Assembly (NCBI RefSeq): GCF_024612015.1
Contig: NZ_CP102512.1
Coordinates: forward strand, 10,168,001 to 10,232,000
Reading direction: 5' to 3'
Length of the DNA stretch: 64,000 bases
DNA from: Streptomyces sp. CA-210063
GTDB lineage: Bacteria > Actinomycetota > Actinomycetes > Streptomycetales > Streptomycetaceae
Shown: positions 19,537 to 27,857 of the stretch, piece by piece
How positions within the stretch are numbered: position 1 is the stretch's first letter
How the letters are laid out: the number at the start of each line of letters is the position of its first letter
The notes under the pieces: generated by a model
Database searches by the model: none
The model's input: the letters and a program-made list of their open reading frames with translations, nothing else
Told to the model about the DNA's origin: nothing
Translations under genes and position numbers: made by a program

Positions 19537-20214
19537 GTGCCCGAAACCACACCCGCCACCCCCACAGTTCTCCCCGCACTTCCGGCTCTGAGCACGCAGG
19601 CCGAGCGACTGATCGAGCTGGGCGTGCACGAGCTTGCCGGACTGCCCGCCGGTGAGGTTCGTGCCTTCGCCGAGGCCGCTGCGGCACTCGCGGGTGACGA
19701 CGGCGCTCTGCTCGCGGTTCACCCGGATCTTGTCCCTGCCTCAGCCCTCGCGCCGCTGCTCCGCCGGGACGGCAAGCCGGGTTTCGTGGTCACCGACATG
19801 CCCGACGTCGACCGCTTCGCCCCCTGCGCCATTCAGTTGCCTGATGCCCGGCTCTACCTCGTCACCGGCCTTGACCGCGGTGACCACATGGCCAACTGGA
19901 GTCCGGAGGAGGCATTGCCGGCCCTCACCAAGGAGGATCGCGCTCCGCTGTTGCTCACCGAGGGCATTCACTGGGTGCTTCAGCAGCCGGCGGTCCTCGA
20001 GCGCAACCACTGCTTCATGACCATCGGCTCCCGGCTACGCAAGGCAAGCGGCACTCTGGACGCGCGCACGCCGGCGATCTGGATCAGCAACGGCACCGGG
20101 CGGGACGGCCGCGAGCGCCGCGACGCACCCAAGGTCGGCTGGTGCTGGTGGGGCAACCGGCACACATGGCTGGGCTTCGCCTCCGCGACGGGCCGCAGGG
20201 GACAGGACCTCTAA
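19537..20214 (+). CDS. DUF5701 family protein, function unknown
   Basis: A 225-residue cytoplasmic protein of a conserved actinobacterial family without known function. Recognisable blocks are the N-terminal QAERLIELGVHELAGLPAGE, the mid-region KPGFVVTDMPDVDRFAPCAI, the NWSPEEALPALTKEDRAPLL block with EGIHWVLQQPAVLERNHCF, and the C-terminal KVGWCWWGNRHTWLGFASA. No signal peptide or membrane segment is present. The GTG at 19537 is chosen for GGGAG just upstream and because the family starts near here. It stands alone between two terminators. Confidence 0.8.
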   Translation: MPETTPATPTVLPALPALSTQAERLIELGVHELAGLPAGEVRAFAEAAAALAGDDGALLAVHPDLVPASALAPLLRRDGKPGFVVTDMPDVDRFAPCAIQLPDARLYLVTGLDRGDHMANWSPEEALPALTKEDRAPLLLTEGIHWVLQQPAVLERNHCFMTIGSRLRKASGTLDARTPAIWISNGTGRDGRERRDAPKVGWCWWGNRHTWLGFASATGRRGQDL

Positions 20215-20224
20215 TGACGTTGGG

Positions 20225-20256
20225 GTCAGCCGCGACCTCCAGGGGCCGCGGCTGAC
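20225..20256. terminator. Bidirectional terminator between convergent genes
   Basis: GTCAGCCGCG (20225-20234) pairs perfectly with CGCGGCTGAC (20247-20256). It serves the DUF5701 gene and the opposing glycosidase remnant, whose stops lie on either side. Confidence 0.7.
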
Positions 20257-20262
20257 GTCAGG

Positions 20263-21888
20263 TCACGAAGTGAACGGTGTGGACCCGTCCTCCGCGACGA
20301 TGCTCCACAGATGGTCGGCGGTGCCGTTGTCGTCCCATTGCAGGGCCTGTGCCCCGGACGACTTGGACATTCCGTCGATGCCCAGCACCAGCCCGCTGTT
20401 CTTGTTGACGAGCTTGGCGTAGCCGCCCCCGGCGTCCACCACCGACCACAGATGGTCGGCCGTGAGCGTGTCACCCCACTGCAACGCCGTCGCACCGGCG
20501 GTCGTGGAGGCGCCACTGATGCCGAGCACCCGCCCGCTGTGGGTGTTGAAGATCTTGTAGTAGCCGTTCTCGGCCGGGGCGATCTTCCACCAGTGGTTGG
20601 CGGTGCTGTCGGCGGTCTGCTGCTGTACGGCGCCTCCGGGGGCGATCGAGGAGCCGGCGACACCGAGCTCCAGGTTGCTGTTCTTGTTGGTGATCTTCAC
20701 CCGTGGTGTCTCCGGGTACCAGGACTCCAGTTCGGTGACGCCGACGAACTTGCCCGCCTGCGGGGTGAAGACGACCCGGAACTGCGAGGTCGTGATCGTC
20801 TGGAAGGTGACCTCGTTGGGGTTGTTGGCGACCGGCGCCGCAGGGCTCTTCGTCTGGCTCGGGACGTTCACCCACGCGCCGTCCTTGAGGTACTGGACGG
20901 TGTAGCTCGCCGGGACGCGGATGTTCGCGCCGTCGTCGTAGGTGTAGAACTTCACCTCGTTGATCTTGCGCGGCGCGCCGAAGTCGACGCCGAGGTGGTC
21001 GGTGGCGTTGGGTGAGCCGGAGTTGGTCCACCGGTCGTCGGGGATCTTGTCGTAGCGGATCCAGCCGTCCGTCGCCCGCAGCGGGGCGTCGAAGGTGGTC
21101 GGCTTGCAGGTCTGGCCGCTGTGGCAGTGCGGGCCGTTGGAGACGGTGTTGGTGTAGGAGGCGAAGGCCTTCGGGTAGGGCTGGGTGATGGCGCGGCCCA
21201 GCCAGTCCTGCTCGGCGGTGAGCGGGTTGGCCGCCACGTTCATCATCCGCGCGGGCTGCGCCGGGGTGACGGGGGCGGCCACGTTCACGGTGGTGTTGCC
21301 GGCGGTCGAGGACTGGTGGATGCGCTGGCCGTCCTGGAAGACCTGCAGGCCGCTGCCCTTGCCGTAGTGCGAGCCGTCCCGGTCCCAGCGGATCGAGAGG
21401 GTGTGCCCGTGGTAGGGCACGTTCTCCACCGCGAAGTAGTCCCAGCCGGACGGGATCAGCGGCTTCAGTACCAGTGTGTTGCCCGCCTGCGGCTTGATGC
21501 CCAGCAGACCGGTGAGCACCAGGTCGTTGAAGCTGGAGTGGTTGTAGTGCTCGCTGAAGTTGAACCCGTCGTAGATCCACTCGCCGGTGTCACCGTTGGC
21601 GGCCTCGGCGACGTAGGGCTTGCCGTCCTTGTGCTGGAGGTCGGCGAACTGGGCCAGCATCGTCTGGTAGTCGGCCTTGGTGACGAAGTTCTGCGCGGGG
21701 TAGTCCTGGAGCAGGTTGGCGAGGCCGGTCAGGATCTGGCTGGTCTGGTAGGGCCAGCTCGGGCCGTTCCAGTGGCAGCAGTTGGCGTCGTCGCGCTTCT
21801 GCTCGGCGGGGATCGCCTCGTAGTTGAAGTACGGGTTCGCGGTGATCCGGTCGAGCTCGGCGAAGCCCGTTCCCTTGGCGAACTTCAT
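20263..21888 (-). pseudogene. N-terminally truncated MGH1/GH63-like glycosidase with CBM32 and ricin modules
   Basis: The 541-codon frame begins in the middle of an (alpha/alpha)6-barrel glycosidase. HWNGPSWPYQTSQILTGLAN and GEWIYDGFNFSEHYNHSSFN are late barrel motifs, and the earlier half of the barrel is absent. Downstream come a beta-sandwich cap, an F5/8-type (CBM32) domain (about residues 225-400, YDKIPDDRWTNSGSPNATDHLGV) and a ricin-type lectin domain (about 405-535). No signal peptide is present, though the family is secreted. An ATG at 21888 is available, and a promoter-like TTGACT and TTCGAA palindromes lie upstream. It looks as if a deletion joined the original regulatory region to the second half of the gene. 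An intracellular half-barrel is unlikely to be active. Confidence 0.8.
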
Positions 21889-21906
21889 TGGGCACTCATG
21901 CGGTGG

Positions 21907-21942
21907 TTCGATATGTTCGAAATATCGAACGTTGTTCGAAAT
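21907..21942. promoter_or_regulatory. Cluster of TTCGAA-type inverted repeats
   Basis: TTCGATAT (21907-21914) and ATATCGAA (21922-21929) enclose GTTCGAA, and GTTCGAA recurs at 21934-21940. The pattern resembles the palindromes upstream of the GH62 and GH10 genes, so the truncated glycosidase may have belonged to the same sugar-responsive regulon. Confidence 0.5.
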
Positions 21943-22050
21943 TCTGCGAGACGGTAATGACAGGACTCACGGAAAGTCAATGGGCCGGACAGGGGCGGTT
22001 CAAGCGCTGTAAGCAGACATGGCCGAGGGCGACGCAGCAGGTGTGGCGAC

Positions 22051-22105
22051 GGCGTGCCCGTTCACCGACGGCGTGCCCGTTCACCGATGGCGTGCCCGTT
22101 CACCT
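22051..22105 (+). repeat. Three tandem copies of a 19-nt unit
   Basis: GGCGTGCCCGTTCACCGA(C/T) occurs at 22051-22069 and 22070-22088, then partially at 22089-22105. It lies about 120 bp before the phosphatase gene, in non-coding sequence. Confidence 0.8.
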
Positions 22106-22226
22106 CGCTGCCCTTGCGGTCAGGGCGTGCGGTGTTCGGTCGGTAGAGGTATGACTGACATGAGCCCGGCGGTGGCGAGGGGGCCAGAGCGCACCCGTGT
22201 GCTGACGCAAGAAATGGAACTCCGGT

Positions 22227-24332
22227 ATGCGTGAGCAAAAGACCCGGACGGGGAGCGGCGGGCAGGACCACGTTACTGCCGCGCCGGGTGGGCTGCTGGA
22301 TGTGCTGCGAGTGGCGGCCCTCGTCCTGGGGAGCGATGGCCGAATCGTGCTCTGGAGTCCCGAAGCCGAGTCATTGCTCGGGTTCTCCGCCGCGGAAGCG
22401 CTGGGCCAGGACGCGGGTGCACTGCTGGTGGCCCCGGAGAACCGGTCACGGGCACACGAACTGTTCGACCGCGTGCGCACGGGCGCGCGCTGGGCGGGGA
22501 TCTTCCCGCTGCGGCACAAGGACGGCTCCTCGCGCCGGGTGGAGTTCCGCACCATGCAGCTGCGCGATGCCCGTGGCGACGTCCATGCCCTCGGTCTGGG
22601 CACCGACGCCGAGACCGTGGAGAACGTGGAGCGGGACCTGGCCCTGTCCCACATCCTGGTCAGCCAGTCGCCGGTGGGCATCGCGGTCTTCGACACGGAC
22701 CTGCGGTGGATGCGTGTCAATCCGTCACTGGAACGCATCAACGGTGTCCCCGCGGAAGCGGTCCTGGGCCGGCGCGTCCGCGAGGTGCTGCCGGCTCTCG
22801 ACGTGGAGGCCATCGAGTCGCGAATGCGCCAGGTCCTCCGGACCGGTGAGCCACTGCTGGATCAGCAGACGGTCGGCCGGACGGCCGCCGACAGCGAAGA
22901 GCACGCGTACTCGGAGTCGTACCACCGGATCGAGGACGCCAATGGGCGTGTGCTGGGCCTGGCGATGGCGATCCTCGACATCTCCGAGCGGCAGCGGGCA
23001 GCGGCCGAGATCGCGAAGGCACGCGAGCGCCTGGCGGTGATCGCTGACGCCGGCGTCCGTATCGGCACCACGCTCGACCTGCGCCGGACGGCACATGAAC
23101 TCGTGGATGTGGCCGTTCCCGAGCTCGCCGACCTCGCGGCCGTCGACGTACTCGACTCGGTGGTCAACCCTGGCGGCACGGCAGCACCACGGGCGGACCG
23201 TTCCCTCGACTTTTGGGCGCTCGCCCTCAAAGCAAGCCATCCCACCGATGCGATCGAGGCCACGGACCCGGTCGGGGAGCCTGCCCTGTACAGCTCGTCG
23301 CGGATTGTCACCCAGTGCGTACGCGAGGCACGGCCGATCCTGCTGAAAAACGTGGACGACACGGCGATACGGCGTATCGCCAGGGACGACTCAGTAGCCG
23401 AGACGCTGCGGCACGCCGGTGTCCACTCCTATCTGGCCGCTCCCCTGGTGGCCCGGGGCGAGGTACTGGGCACGCTCAGCCTGTGCCGCACGGTCAGCCC
23501 CCGGCCGTTCGACGACCAGGACCTCACCCTCGCCACCGAGCTGGCCGCGCGCGCCGCCATCTGCATCGACAACGCGCGGCTGTACGAGCGCGAACGCGAC
23601 ATCGCTCTCACCCTCCAGCGCAGCCTGCTGTCCCAGAAGCCGCCACCGCATCACGGCGGCATCGAGGTCGCCTCCCGCTATCTGCCCGCCGTCAGCGAGG
23701 TGGGTGGGGACTGGTTCGATGTGCTCCCGCTCAAGGACGACAAAGTCGGACTCGTCGTCGGCGACGTGATGGGGAAGGGCGTGCACGCCGCGGCGATCAT
23801 GGGCCAGCTCCGCACGGCCACTCGCGCCCTGGCCCGGCTCGACCTGCCTCCGGCCGAGCTGCTGCACCACCTCGACGGCCTCGCCACGTCCCTCGGTGAC
23901 TCCGACATGCTGGCCACCTGCCTCTACGTCGTCTGCGACCCCCGGCACGGCCGATGCGAACTCTCCCGCGCGGGCCACCTGCCGCCGGCCCTGGTCGACC
24001 CGGACGGAAAAGCCGAACTCCTCGACACCGCCGGCGGAGTGCCACTGGGAGTGGGCGGCGTGCCGTTCACCGTCGAGGAGCGGGAACTCGCCGAAGGGGC
24101 AGTGCTCGCGTTGTTCACGGACGGCCTGGTGGAAAGCCGCACAACACCCGTCGAAGCAGGACTGCAGCGCCTGCTCCGCCTGCTGGACGGCACCCGCCTC
24201 CCCCTGGAGGAGACGTGTGACATGCTCCTCGGCGCCCTGGACCATGAGCCTGAGGACGATGTGGCGCTGCTCCTCGCCCGGCACGGGAGCAGTCCAGGCC
24301 GCCGGGATCCGGGCCAACGGAAGAGGCCATAG
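22227..24332 (+). CDS. PAS-PAS-GAF-SpoIIE (PP2C-type) phosphatase, C-terminus fused to IS sequence
   Basis: A 701-residue signalling protein. Two PAS domains (about 25-130 and 140-260, DGRIVLWSPEAESLLGFSAA and FDTDLRWMRVNPSLERINGV) are followed by a GAF domain (about 275-455) and a SpoIIE-type phosphatase (about 460-680). The phosphatase has VGGDWFDVLPL, VVGDVMGKGVHAAAIMGQLR, and ALFTDGLVE with EDDVALLLAR. Such proteins usually dephosphorylate anti-sigma-factor antagonists, and Streptomyces versions typically continue into a HATPase kinase domain. Here the sequence stops soon after LLLAR, and the last codons (PGQRKRP) read through the reverse complement of an IS5-type transposase remnant. The gene therefore seems to have lost a C-terminal domain by IS insertion. 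ATG at 22227 has GGAA upstream. Confidence 0.9.
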   Translation: MREQKTRTGSGGQDHVTAAPGGLLDVLRVAALVLGSDGRIVLWSPEAESLLGFSAAEALGQDAGALLVAPENRSRAHELFDRVRTGARWAGIFPLRHKDGSSRRVEFRTMQLRDARGDVHALGLGTDAETVENVERDLALSHILVSQSPVGIAVFDTDLRWMRVNPSLERINGVPAEAVLGRRVREVLPALDVEAIESRMRQVLRTGEPLLDQQTVGRTAADSEEHAYSESYHRIEDANGRVLGLAMAILDISERQRAAAEIAKARERLAVIADAGVRIGTTLDLRRTAHELVDVAVPELADLAAVDVLDSVVNPGGTAAPRADRSLDFWALALKASHPTDAIEATDPVGEPALYSSSRIVTQCVREARPILLKNVDDTAIRRIARDDSVAETLRHAGVHSYLAAPLVARGEVLGTLSLCRTVSPRPFDDQDLTLATELAARAAICIDNARLYERERDIALTLQRSLLSQKPPPHHGGIEVASRYLPAVSEVGGDWFDVLPLKDDKVGLVVGDVMGKGVHAAAIMGQLRTATRALARLDLPPAELLHHLDGLATSLGDSDMLATCLYVVCDPRHGRCELSRAGHLPPALVDPDGKAELLDTAGGVPLGVGGVPFTVEERELAEGAVLALFTDGLVESRTTPVEAGLQRLLRLLDGTRLPLEETCDMLLGALDHEPEDDVALLLARHGSSPGRRDPGQRKRP

Positions 24333-24548
24333 ACCGTCTGCCACGGACCGTACTCGGGTGGCAAATCCCGCCACGGAGCGCCAGTTCGCGCGCGCCAACG
24401 GATCCCGTCGATCAACCGCCGCCGATCAACCGTCGGCCTGCCCAACACCGCGACCGGTAACTACGGCCCCAGCACCGCCCACTGGTCATCTGAAAGATCC
24501 CCTCGCCCCACACCGAGATCATCGCGGCACCAGGCGAGGCACGGACCC
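24313..24548 (-). mobile_element. IS5-type transposase remnant
   Basis: Minus-strand translation gives GRGDLSDDQWAVLGP, an in-frame TAG, then GRPTVDRRRLIDGIRWRART-GAPWRDLPPEYGPWQTVYGLF. This is the N-terminus of an IS4/IS5-superfamily transposase. It breaks off at about 24313, inside the C-terminal codons of the phosphatase gene. The catalytic DDE part is gone. Confidence 0.85.
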
Positions 24549-24553
24549 CAGTT
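24517..24553. repeat. IS5-type left-flank repeat, copy 1
   Basis: The block GCACCAGGCGAGGCACGGACCCCAGTT, together with the ATCATCGCG in front, recurs at 26526-26560 as ATCACG-GCACCAGG... CCCCAGTT. It is the upstream flank of the transposase remnant. Confidence 0.7.
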
Positions 24554-24725
24554 GGTTGGTTCCATGCCCGCGATCGCTGAGAGGCCCGGCGCGCCGGCGA
24601 AAGTACCTGGTGGAGGCACCACGGCCACTGGCCGTTGTGTTACGCCACGAAAGCAGCGGTCCCCACGCGGTAGGTCGCTGAAGCTGCCCCGGCGAGCGGG
24701 AGGCGGATTGTTGGAGACAGGCTGT

Positions 24726-25607
24726 TCAACCAAGGTCAGGGATGTGTCCGCCACCCGTCACAGGGCTCCGCGTCGGCGATGAAGCCGGCCACGCAACGTC
24801 GTCAATCGCGAGCCACGGCGCGACGGCCACCGCCATGGGAGTAAGCCCGGCGAACGACTTGACCTCGCGGTGAAGGTGGGACTGGTCGACGTAGCCACTC
24901 TCAGCGGCGACGCCGGCGGCGGCGTGACCCGCCGCGAGAAGGCGGGCAGCGTGGTCGAACCGCATCAGTCGGGCGGCGCGTTTGGGCGTGATACCGAGCT
25001 GAGCCCGGAAGCGAGCCGACAGACGCTTCCGGCTCCAGCCGACCTCGTCCGCAAGGCCGTCAACCCGCGCCCGCCCCCGGCTGGTGCGCATCTGCCGCCA
25101 GGCGAAGGCGATCTCTGGGGCGACTGTTGGTCGGCTGCCCAGCCGTCGGCCGAGGAGGTCCGCCGCAATCGTGAACCGTTCGCCCCATGACGCGGCGGCG
25201 CGCAGCCTGTCCTCGGTTCGTCCGGCGTCACGGCCCCAGACATCCTCGAGGGATACCACGGCCCCGGTGAGCTCGGTCGCCGTGCCGAGCACTGCAGCCG
25301 CTGCGGCCGGATCCAGCCGGATTTGGAGGCACTCGCCCACCCGGCCGCCTGCCCGGAGCTCGCCGGGGAGGAGCCCGACGACGACACTGCCGTGGACATC
25401 CCGGCCATGGGTTCGGTGGACGAGGCCTTCGCCCTCGCTCAGGTCGATGAACAAGGTGACGGAGGGATGCGCGACCATCGCAATGTCCACGGATGCCGGG
25501 GCACGGTGGCGGAACCCGGCCATGCTGACCCCCGGCAGCCGATCTGACGAGCGGGGGACGGCGATGTCCACAAGCGACCAGTCGAGTGGTGCCCCTGTCG
25601 ACAGCAT
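24726..25607 (-). CDS. AraC-family transcriptional regulator
   Basis: A 293-residue AraC/XylS-type activator. The C-terminal two-helix-turn-helix domain runs over about residues 175-280. It has VDGLADEVGWSRKRLSARFR (first HTH), then KRAARLMRFDHAARLLAAGH and AAESGYVDQSHLHREVKSFA (second HTH). The N-terminal 160 residues form a sensor-like region without a recognised ligand motif. It begins 33 bp after the stop of the alpha/beta hydrolase gene on the same strand, so the two probably form an operon. A segment of IS-flanked, gene-poor sequence follows. Confidence 0.92.
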   Translation of the reverse strand: MLSTGAPLDWSLVDIAVPRSSDRLPGVSMAGFRHRAPASVDIAMVAHPSVTLFIDLSEGEGLVHRTHGRDVHGSVVVGLLPGELRAGGRVGECLQIRLDPAAAAAVLGTATELTGAVVSLEDVWGRDAGRTEDRLRAAASWGERFTIAADLLGRRLGSRPTVAPEIAFAWRQMRTSRGRARVDGLADEVGWSRKRLSARFRAQLGITPKRAARLMRFDHAARLLAAGHAAAGVAAESGYVDQSHLHREVKSFAGLTPMAVAVAPWLAIDDVAWPASSPTRSPVTGGGHIPDLG

Positions 25608-25640
25608 ATGACCAGCCTAGACCTCATCAAGGGCGGGATG

Positions 25641-26450
25641 TCAGCGGTCTGTTGCCGCAAAATCGAGGAGCAGCTTGCTGGTCGCCTCGGGCGCTTCGAG
25701 CATAGGCAGGTGCCCGACCCCGGGCAATTGTTCGACCCGCGCGTTCGGCACCGCGTCGTACTGGTGCACCGACGACGGCTCCCAACGGGGGTCGGCAGCG
25801 CCGAAAAGCGCCAGTACGGGCACGTCGAGGGCGGCGAGACGCTCGGGCACACTCCGCTCGGCGATGTACTCCGTGTTCCGGCGCAGCACCGTCCTGAACG
25901 TGCGGTACGTGGTGCCCCGCATCTCGGCGACAACGTCGTCCGGGACATCCACTGGACGAGCAGCCGTCGCCCCGATCCCCTTGCGGATCATCGCGTCTGA
26001 ACGCCTCGACCACAGGAGAGGCCCGAACGGCGGGCCCAGCAGGACGCGAAGGACGAGCGGCTGCGGGAGGAGCGCGTCGGAGCTTGGGCCGGTGCTGATC
26101 AACGCGATCGACCTCACCAGGTCGGGGCGCTGTTCGGCAAGCGCGGTGGCCACATAGCCGCCACTGGAGTGTCCGACCACAGTGACGGGACCGAGGCCGA
26201 GGAGGTCCAGGTGCGCCGCTACCTGGACCGCCTGCTCGGGCACGTCGTAGGACGCCGCGGGCGGTGACTGGCCGCAGCCCGGGAGATCGACCCGGAGGAC
26301 GTGATGATGACCGGCGAGTGCCGGGACCATCGGGCTCCAGGAGCCGCCCGAGGCGCCCGATCCGTGGATGAGCAGCAGCGGTAGCGCCTGTCGAGGGCCA
26401 TCGTGGACCACATGTATTCCATGTACGTGCTCAACGTCGTACTCATTCAT
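25641..26450 (-). CDS. Alpha/beta-fold hydrolase
   Basis: A 269-residue alpha/beta hydrolase. LLLIHGSGASGGSWSPMVPA holds the oxyanion HG motif, VVGHSSGGYVATALAEQRPD the nucleophile Ser, ALFGAADPRWEPSS the acid region, and LPGVGHLPMLEAPE the catalytic His. The ATG at 26450 gives the expected N-terminus (NEYDVEHVHGIHVV); an ATG at 26480 would add ten residues, and neither has a clear ribosome-binding site. The AraC gene follows 33 bp later. The pair is bracketed by IS5-type and IS481 sequences, which suggests that it travelled or was preserved between insertions. Confidence 0.9.
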   Translation of the reverse strand: MNEYDVEHVHGIHVVHDGPRQALPLLLIHGSGASGGSWSPMVPALAGHHHVLRVDLPGCGQSPPAASYDVPEQAVQVAAHLDLLGLGPVTVVGHSSGGYVATALAEQRPDLVRSIALISTGPSSDALLPQPLVLRVLLGPPFGPLLWSRRSDAMIRKGIGATAARPVDVPDDVVAEMRGTTYRTFRTVLRRNTEYIAERSVPERLAALDVPVLALFGAADPRWEPSSVHQYDAVPNARVEQLPGVGHLPMLEAPEATSKLLLDFAATDR

Positions 26451-26525
26451 GCGAGTGATGATGCGTGGGGTGTCGACCATCGGTCTTGTACAAATGTCGT
26501 CGTGGAGTTGACGACTGCATTCGGT

Positions 26526-26560
26526 CATCACGGCACCAGGCGAGGCACGGACCCCAGTTC
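26526..26560. repeat. IS5-type flank repeat, copy 2
   Basis: This repeats the sequence at 24517-24553 almost exactly, then diverges (TTCTAAAACACGCC instead of TTGGTTGG). No transposase sequence is attached here. Confidence 0.7.
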
Positions 26561-26571
26561 TAAAACACGCC

Positions 26572-27534
26572 CTAGGTGTGCTGTCCGGACAGGTTGGTGA
26601 CGCGGCTGGCTGGGGGTTGGCTGCCGATTCCGGTGTGGGGCCGATGGTAGTTGTACCAGTCCAGCCAGTCGGGGAATGCGGCCTGTCGTTCGGCGTCTGA
26701 GGTGTAGGGCCGGTGGTAGGCCCATTCGTCGAGCAGGGTGCGATGGAAGCGTTCGACCTTGCCGTTGGTCTGGGGCCGCCAGGGACGTGTCCAGCGCGGG
26801 CTGATGTCCAGGTCGCGGCAGGTGTCACGCCAGGTGTTCTTGGTGTAGGCCCAGGCGTTGTCGGTCAGCACCCGCTCGACCCTCACGCCTCGGGCGGCGA
26901 ACCAGGCGGCTGCTCGTTGCAGGAAGGCCGCGCAGGTGGCGGCCTTCTCGTCGGGCAGGTCCTCGGTGTAGGCCAGGCGGGAGTGGTCGTCCAGGGCGGT
27001 GTGCAGGTAGGCGTATCCAGTGCCGTTGCGGCGGTCCTGCTCGGCCCGGCCGGCTGCCCGGCCGAGGACCTTGTGGCCTCCGCCGTCGGGGATGCGGCCG
27101 AGCTTCTTGACGTCGATGTGGATCAGTTCGCCTGGCTGGGAGCGTTCGTAGCGGCGCACGGGTTCGCCGGTGGTCCGGTCGGTTGCGGCCAGTGCGGGCA
27201 GGCCGTGACGGCGCAGGATGCGGTGGGCGGTGGAGGCGGCGATGTTGCAGCGGGCGGCCAGCCGCACCGGTCCGATGCGGTGTTCGCGGCGCAGGCGCAC
27301 GACCTGCTCCTCGATGGCGGCCGTGGCGCGGCGTGGCTGGTGGTGCGGGCGGCTGGAGCGGTCCTGCATCCCGGCGGCTCCCAGCTGGCGGTAGCGGTCT
27401 GCCCAGCGGGCGGCGGTGGTGTGGCTGACCTGGAAACGTTCCGCGGCCCGCCGCAGCGGCCATCCGTCGTCGACGACACACCGGGCCAGACGCAGCCTGT
27501 CGGTCGGAGTCAGCGGGGCATTACGGTGGAACAA
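26572..27534 (-). CDS. IS481-family transposase
   Basis: A 320-residue DDE transposase. It has an N-terminal helix-turn-helix (LRRAAERFQVSHTTAARWAD) and an rve integrase core with the three acidic residues in LIHIDVKKLG, RVLTDNAWAY and GKVERFHRTLLDEW. TTG at 27534 is chosen because AGGAGG lies six bases upstream and the family start LFHRNAPLTP follows. The stop codon TAG is formed by the CTAG target duplication itself. The frame is intact, so the element could be active. Confidence 0.93.
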   Translation of the reverse strand: MFHRNAPLTPTDRLRLARCVVDDGWPLRRAAERFQVSHTTAARWADRYRQLGAAGMQDRSSRPHHQPRRATAAIEEQVVRLRREHRIGPVRLAARCNIAASTAHRILRRHGLPALAATDRTTGEPVRRYERSQPGELIHIDVKKLGRIPDGGGHKVLGRAAGRAEQDRRNGTGYAYLHTALDDHSRLAYTEDLPDEKAATCAAFLQRAAAWFAARGVRVERVLTDNAWAYTKNTWRDTCRDLDISPRWTRPWRPQTNGKVERFHRTLLDEWAYHRPYTSDAERQAAFPDWLDWYNYHRPHTGIGSQPPASRVTNLSGQHT

Positions 27535-27656
27535 CGAGGGCCTCCTGGCTGTCGGTTGTAGATGTCGCAATCCACACCGAACCCAGAGGCCCTCGCCTCG
27601 TTCAAGGACCGCTCAAGGCGTGTCGCCTGTCACCAACGTCCCGGGACCACGTCTAG
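26572..27656 (-). mobile_element. IS481-family insertion sequence
   Basis: A 1.08-kb element bounded by CTAG at 26572-26575 and 27653-27656. CTAG is the target reported for IS481, duplicated on insertion. The imperfect terminal inverted repeats just inside share G-TG-T--CCGG-AC and GTTGGTGAC at both ends. It carries one complete transposase gene on the minus strand. It lies next to an IS5-type flank on the left and the prophage fragment on the right. Confidence 0.85.
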
Positions 27657-27857
27657 GGCCTGTGTGATGTCGTGATCAACTTTGCCGACTACGCGGTCCG
27701 CTCCGGAGTGGAGAGCACCATCAATGTTGCTGGAGCACCTCCATCGGCACGGACCGGGCTACCGTCCCGACCTGGCCCTGCGGGCCCGTGACCTACAAGC
27801 GGTCGAAGTCGATGCGGGAGTCGTCCTGGTCGAAGCCTTTGTGCGGTTTGCCGGCCT

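Noticed and set aside
22051..22105. Tandem repeats as a possible CRISPR array
   Set aside because: The units are contiguous with no spacers, and no cas genes are near.
27657..27857. Possible full gene downstream of the terminase
   Set aside because: Only a 22-codon coupled frame exists before the IS481 end; too short to call.
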